A stretch of DNA of 35,832 nucleotides from Candidatus Nitrosopumilus sp. (GTDB lineage Archaea; Thermoproteota; Nitrososphaeria; Nitrososphaerales; Nitrosopumilaceae), in assembly GCA_018263505.1 (NCBI GenBank), contig JAANXA010000022.1, positions 1 through 35,832 on the forward strand, read 5' to 3'. Under the pieces are notes generated by a model. That model was not told where the DNA came from. It did no database searches and saw nothing but the letters and a program-made list of their open reading frames with translations. Both the position numbers and the translations under genes were made by a program. Of the stretch, positions 32,473 to 35,832 are shown in pieces. How positions within the stretch are numbered: the first letter of the stretch is position 1; each line of letters starts with the position of its first letter.

Positions 32473-32955
32473 TCCATAATCGGTTAAAATTGATTCTATT
32501 TGTTCCTCAGTGTCAATTTTAGAATAATCATCTAAAAGATTTTGGTTGAGATCATAGAATGTATGCCCCCATTTGAATTTGTCAAGGAGTTCTAAACCTT
32601 GGTCTTTAAAACCTAAAATGAATAAAGATGCAGATAAGGCTTCAACTGTGGTTAATTTATTAAGTTTTGAGTAATTTACAGGGTTGCCTGCAAGTAATGG
32701 AGGGAGTTTTCTTTTAATGCCATCAAATTTTTTTGAAAATGCTTTATCAGCTAAATTCCATGAACAGTCAATTCCAACAATAGAATTAATTGATTTTTTA
32801 TCTTTTGGAAGCAAAGTTTTCTCAGAGAAGGGATCTAAAACCATTCCCTTATTACCAATTTTTTTAATACTTTGAGCAAGACCAAATTTTACCATTTTAG
32901 CTGCAGTACATTTTTTTGGATCATCTTGAAAAAACATCAAAACTTGTAATTTCAT
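32464..32955 (-). CDS. tsr3: Tsr3-family rRNA aminocarboxypropyltransferase (DUF367)
   Basis: A 163-residue enzyme of the Tsr3 family, which transfers the 3-amino-3-carboxypropyl group of SAM to a hypermodified uridine of small-subunit rRNA. Signatures are DDPKKCTAAKMVKFGLA near the N-terminus, IVGIDCSWN (59-67), RKLPPLLAGNPVNYSKLNKL (82-101) and TTVEALSASLFILG (102-115), with GHTFYDLNQNLLDDY towards the end. The length is normal for archaea. It overlaps the convergent solute-binding-protein gene by 9 bp. Confidence 0.92.
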   Translation of the reverse strand: MKLQVLMFFQDDPKKCTAAKMVKFGLAQSIKKIGNKGMVLDPFSEKTLLPKDKKSINSIVGIDCSWNLADKAFSKKFDGIKRKLPPLLAGNPVNYSKLNKLTTVEALSASLFILGFKDQGLELLDKFKWGHTFYDLNQNLLDDYSKIDTEEQIESILTDYGLS

Positions 32956-32986
32956 ATTAATAATTCAAGTAGACTATGTTTTGAAT

Positions 32987-34792
32987 CTATTCTAATGTCT
33001 TGTATGTTACCTTGTAGTATAATCTTGAAATTTGTTCGTCTTTGATGACATCAATATTCCAATTTGAATCAGGTAAGAAATCATCAGATGAAGTAGGCAA
33101 TATACTAAATTTTTCCAGTCTTACATCAGGTCCACTATAACGAACATTGAAACTCATATCATCAATGATTACAGTTTCATAGATTTGGCCCTGTGACCTA
33201 GTAGAATCATGTACTAAACAATTCTCATCAGAACCAATTATACAAAGTCCAAATTCAGTTGAAACTTTGAGATTAACATTTGATTGATCATCCCTTAATG
33301 GTGTAATCAAGGAACCAGACAAAACTCTAGGTGCAATAGAAGTATCTTGAAAAAGTTTTTCTTCAGTTAAAATGGACAGGTTTTTTTCTGAGATTCTAGT
33401 TTCTTTTTCAATAACAGTATCTAATTTTGGAGGAGGTACAACTGAGAATTGTAATGATTTTGTCTCAAAATCTGCATCAACTGTGATTTCATAGAGTCCT
33501 AATGAAGAATCAGAATCACCAATAACAAAACTATGTTCAAAAGAGCCTGAAGGACTAGGTAAAATTGAAATTATAGGACCTTGATGCACTCCACAGATAA
33601 ATGAACCACACGTTACTTCAGTATCAGATTTTTGAATTATACTTACATCAAATTTATCAAGATAAATTAGTTTATTTGGTTTTCCAGTTACTGTGACAAT
33701 ATCACCAGGAAAATATTGTGATTTGTCAGTAGAGACAGTTAAAGATACATCAGCATCAAGTCCAAAAGTGAAATCATTTACAACACTAAAAGTAGATTGT
33801 TCAGATAAACTGCCATACATTGCATTGATTTTGTATTCTCCACTAGTGAAAACTGTTGCAGGTAAATCAAAAGTTGTTTCAAAATATCCATTTTGTTTTG
33901 AGTATACTGCACTTTCAAAAATCACATCATAAGGAAATGTCATATCTTGTACATTCAAAATAACTCGTTGAGGGACTATCAAACCATGACCATCAGAAGA
34001 ATGAGGTAAAGTACTCCCAACAATTTTTAATTTCTCACCTACAATATACATCGATTTTTCAGCAGTTACGAATAGAGGATCTTTTGAAATTACATCATTT
34101 TCAGGGTCTAATGAAACTTTGAAAAAAATATCTTTTTCATATCCAGATGCATATACATTAATTTTGTATAATCCCAAATTTGAATTCAAATTAGAAGATC
34201 TTTCAGATACATTGGTTGATGTCTTTTCAGAAATAGGGGCAACCCATGACCATGAGAAACTTTGATTGTCAATATTAGTTCCAGAACGATGAATACTGCC
34301 ATCAGGTTTTGTCAAAGATATGGAAATTGCAGGCTCTCCAGTTGGAGGAATCAAACCAGAAAGATTAACGATTTCACCTAAACCATAAACTTCTTTTTCA
34401 AGTGTCAGGGTTAATTCTGAAATATCCACAGGATCAGTTACGGAAAATGGAATAGAATAAGCCAAAGTACCATAATTGAGATGTATTACATAATCACCTG
34501 ATTCAAATTGTGCACGAGTTATAGAGAGATTAAAAGTGAAGTGTCCAGAAGGATCAGGTAAAATAGTGAAAGTTTCATCAACATTAACTACACCAACACC
34601 ACGATTAGTTTTTGTTTCATCTGCATCATGACCTACAATACTGAGAGAATCACCATTAACATCAACGATATTCAAAATAATGGAGTCAGTATAGAATTCA
34701 GATTTTTCTACAGGGTTAGAAATTTTTCCAGAAAGAATCAATGTTTCACCAATAGGGTAAATATCAGAATCCAATGAAGCGGAAATAGGCAT
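32987..34792 (-). CDS. Large repeat-domain surface protein, 3' part of a frame-broken gene
   Basis: This 601-residue frame encodes repeated beta-sandwich units with the motif D-x-x-x-Y-x-x-G-(E/D)-x-(L/V)-x-(I/V)-x-G: SDIYPIGETLILSGK, KEVYGLGEIVNLSG, KSMYIVGEKLKIVGS and KSQYFPGDIVTVTGK. The units are 100-140 residues long, like MG2/Ig-like domains of archaeal surface proteins. The C-terminal domain (about 480-601) differs and has no membrane anchor. The same frame stays open upstream to 35017, encoding more of the fold (LDSVIVNGDGTFTFSFDLPS, GDYSIKVSKEIGTATK), so the ATG at 34792 is probably not the true start. The gene continues in another frame at 34990; see that entry. Confidence 0.75.
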   Translation of the reverse strand: MPISASLDSDIYPIGETLILSGKISNPVEKSEFYTDSIILNIVDVNGDSLSIVGHDADETKTNRGVGVVNVDETFTILPDPSGHFTFNLSITRAQFESGDYVIHLNYGTLAYSIPFSVTDPVDISELTLTLEKEVYGLGEIVNLSGLIPPTGEPAISISLTKPDGSIHRSGTNIDNQSFSWSWVAPISEKTSTNVSERSSNLNSNLGLYKINVYASGYEKDIFFKVSLDPENDVISKDPLFVTAEKSMYIVGEKLKIVGSTLPHSSDGHGLIVPQRVILNVQDMTFPYDVIFESAVYSKQNGYFETTFDLPATVFTSGEYKINAMYGSLSEQSTFSVVNDFTFGLDADVSLTVSTDKSQYFPGDIVTVTGKPNKLIYLDKFDVSIIQKSDTEVTCGSFICGVHQGPIISILPSPSGSFEHSFVIGDSDSSLGLYEITVDADFETKSLQFSVVPPPKLDTVIEKETRISEKNLSILTEEKLFQDTSIAPRVLSGSLITPLRDDQSNVNLKVSTEFGLCIIGSDENCLVHDSTRSQGQIYETVIIDDMSFNVRYSGPDVRLEKFSILPTSSDDFLPDSNWNIDVIKDEQISRLYYKVTYKTLE

Positions 34793-34989
34793 GGTGTCTA
34801 AGGAATAATCAAGAGGGTTTTCAACAACAATGATAGATTTTGTTGCAGTACCGATTTCCTTAGATACTTTAATTGAATAATCACCTAATTTTTCATTGTT
34901 ACTTGGAAGATCAAATGAGAAAGTAAATGTTCCATCACCATTAACAATTACAGAATCAAGAATTTTGAAAATGGTACCACCACTAGAAT

Positions 34990-35832
34990 CTAGTGAACGT
35001 CTATTTGTTGTTGAATTTCAAGATCAATTGAAGGTATCCATAATTGATTTAATCGTCCAGAAATATTTACAGTTTCACCTAAACCATAAACTTCTTTATC
35101 TGTCCAAAGTGAAATTATTTTGTCTTCTTTAATATCTTCAACTACTTCAAAAGTTGCAATGGTGATTTGATCAGAATATTCACCAGTTATTTGGTAAGTT
35201 CCATAAACAGGATTTAGAGTTGAAATAAAAATATCAGTGGAGAATTTTCCATCAACAGGAAACAAGTTTCCTGAAAACAATGTTTTGTCATTTGGATCAT
35301 TAATTTGAAAATACAAACCAGGTTTTTGTGTTGGTGAATATATTTCAGAATAAGGAATTACAAAATTTGCTTCAGCAGTAATGTAAACATTAGCACCTGG
35401 AAGGTATTGTAGTTTATCAGTATTTACAGATAAAATTCGTGTCTCAATTTCATCGTCTATAATTATTTCATTACCCACTGTAAAAGATGTTTGAGAAACA
35501 GTATCACCATATTGTACTGTAACAGTATATTCACCACCAGTGATTCCTAAAACTTGTTGAAGATTTTGAGTAATTTTAAAACGTAGATTTGAATCAGGAT
35601 ACAAAGTTATTGCTTTTTCAAATGAATTGCCAGAAATAGTAATCAAAATTTTTTCAGGAATAAATGTCGGTTTCATAATAAAAACTTCTTCAGATACAGA
35701 ACCTTGAATCACTGCAACTTCATCAAACAAATAAGATGTTTTATCAGCAGAAACAGTTACAGAGACAGAAGATTCTGAATCAGTTTGAGCAAATACAGGA
35801 GTAGTAATCCCCACTAATAACAATATAGAAAA
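34990..35832 (-). CDS. Large repeat-domain surface protein, 5' part (partial at window edge)
   Basis: The 5' portion of the same surface-protein gene, running off the right edge of the window. It opens with the end of a signal peptide (ILLLVGITTPVFAQ), and the true start lies beyond 35832. Three more repeat units follow: DKTSYLFDEVAVIQGS, DKLQYLPGANVYITAEA and DKEVYGLGETVNISGR. The frame stops at 34990 after IDLEIQQQIDVH, in the middle of a domain, while the rest of that domain is encoded in the frame one base back, which is open from 35017. Adding one base in CAACAACAAATAG would join the two. Either the gene is a pseudogene or the base is a sequencing error. Confidence 0.75.
   Translation of the reverse strand, partial: FSILLLVGITTPVFAQTDSESSVSVTVSADKTSYLFDEVAVIQGSVSEEVFIMKPTFIPEKILITISGNSFEKAITLYPDSNLRFKITQNLQQVLGITGGEYTVTVQYGDTVSQTSFTVGNEIIIDDEIETRILSVNTDKLQYLPGANVYITAEANFVIPYSEIYSPTQKPGLYFQINDPNDKTLFSGNLFPVDGKFSTDIFISTLNPVYGTYQITGEYSDQITIATFEVVEDIKEDKIISLWTDKEVYGLGETVNISGRLNQLWIPSIDLEIQQQIDVH

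Noticed and set aside
34985-35020. Programmed -1 ribosomal frameshifting at the surface-protein frame break
   Set aside because: No X-XXY-YYZ slippery heptamer in the right phase and no evident downstream structure; re-pairing of Gln-CAA tRNA in the -1 frame would be poor. A missing base is simpler.
1-35832. tRNA genes, insertion sequences, prophage or integrase genes
   Set aside because: I looked for the TTCGA-type T-arm pattern with flanking stems, transposase motifs and terminal inverted repeats, and found none I could support.

Overview
The window reads as a chromosomal segment of an ammonia-oxidising thaumarchaeon of the Nitrosopumilus type. Three things point there: the archaeal information machinery (TFB, eIF1/SUI1-like factor, Alba, deoxyhypusine synthase, Sec61-beta, Tsr3, PAC2 protein, Dpo4-like polymerase, archaeal RNase P RNA); archaeal metabolism (two F420 genes, inositol-1-phosphate synthase, a geranylgeranyl-reductase-family flavoprotein); and a strongly AT-rich, densely packed layout with many leaderless promoters and frequent TTG/GTG starts. 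The genus is an inference from gene content and style, not from a search. No CRISPR array, insertion sequence, integrase, tRNA or large rRNA gene was seen.

Left part (1-9.7 kb): an AT-rich upstream region carries a tandem 9-bp repeat ahead of a small putative DNA-binding protein. It is followed by an EgtD-type histidine methyltransferase, a lone OppF/DppF-type ABC ATPase, SMC, a nitrilase-family amidohydrolase, and a divergent pair of inositol-1-phosphate synthase and deoxyhypusine synthase.

Middle part (9.7-21.2 kb): a PAC2-family protein and a LysE-type exporter come first. Then follow a small membrane protein and an Alba protein whose N-terminus is a perfect EPEPVA tandem repeat, a Y-family polymerase with a C-terminal PCNA-binding motif, and an archaeosortase-like membrane protein with Ser where Cys is expected. 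A DsbA-like thiol oxidoreductase is fused stop-to-start with a small CSCG membrane protein. Two small C2H2 zinc-finger proteins flank a single-pass membrane protein, one of them from a shared symmetrical TATA box. Two oxidoreductases, a 39-residue membrane protein, a small zinc-type protein, a geranylgeranyl-reductase-family flavoprotein and a methyltransferase complete this part.

Right part (21.2-35.8 kb): the RNase P RNA gene lies beside a signal-peptide membrane protein with a metallothionein-like Cys tail. CofD-CofC follow (F420 assembly), then TFB, a CPBP protease, the eIF1 homologue, an autoantigen-p27-type zinc protein, Sec61-beta plus a DUF2070 membrane protein, an Mrr-like nuclease, a family-5 solute-binding protein whose lobes appear in permuted order, Tsr3, and a large multi-domain surface protein. 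The surface protein's reading frame is broken by one apparent missing base, and its start lies beyond the right edge of the window.

Most genes are housekeeping. The most unusual items are the Ser-for-Cys sortase, the Alba repeat, the Dsb/CSCG pair, the Cys-tail membrane protein, the permuted binding protein, the symmetrical bidirectional promoter and several small genes below usual ORF cut-offs. I found no single clearly new multi-gene system. The Dsb-type pair and the sortase are the best leads.
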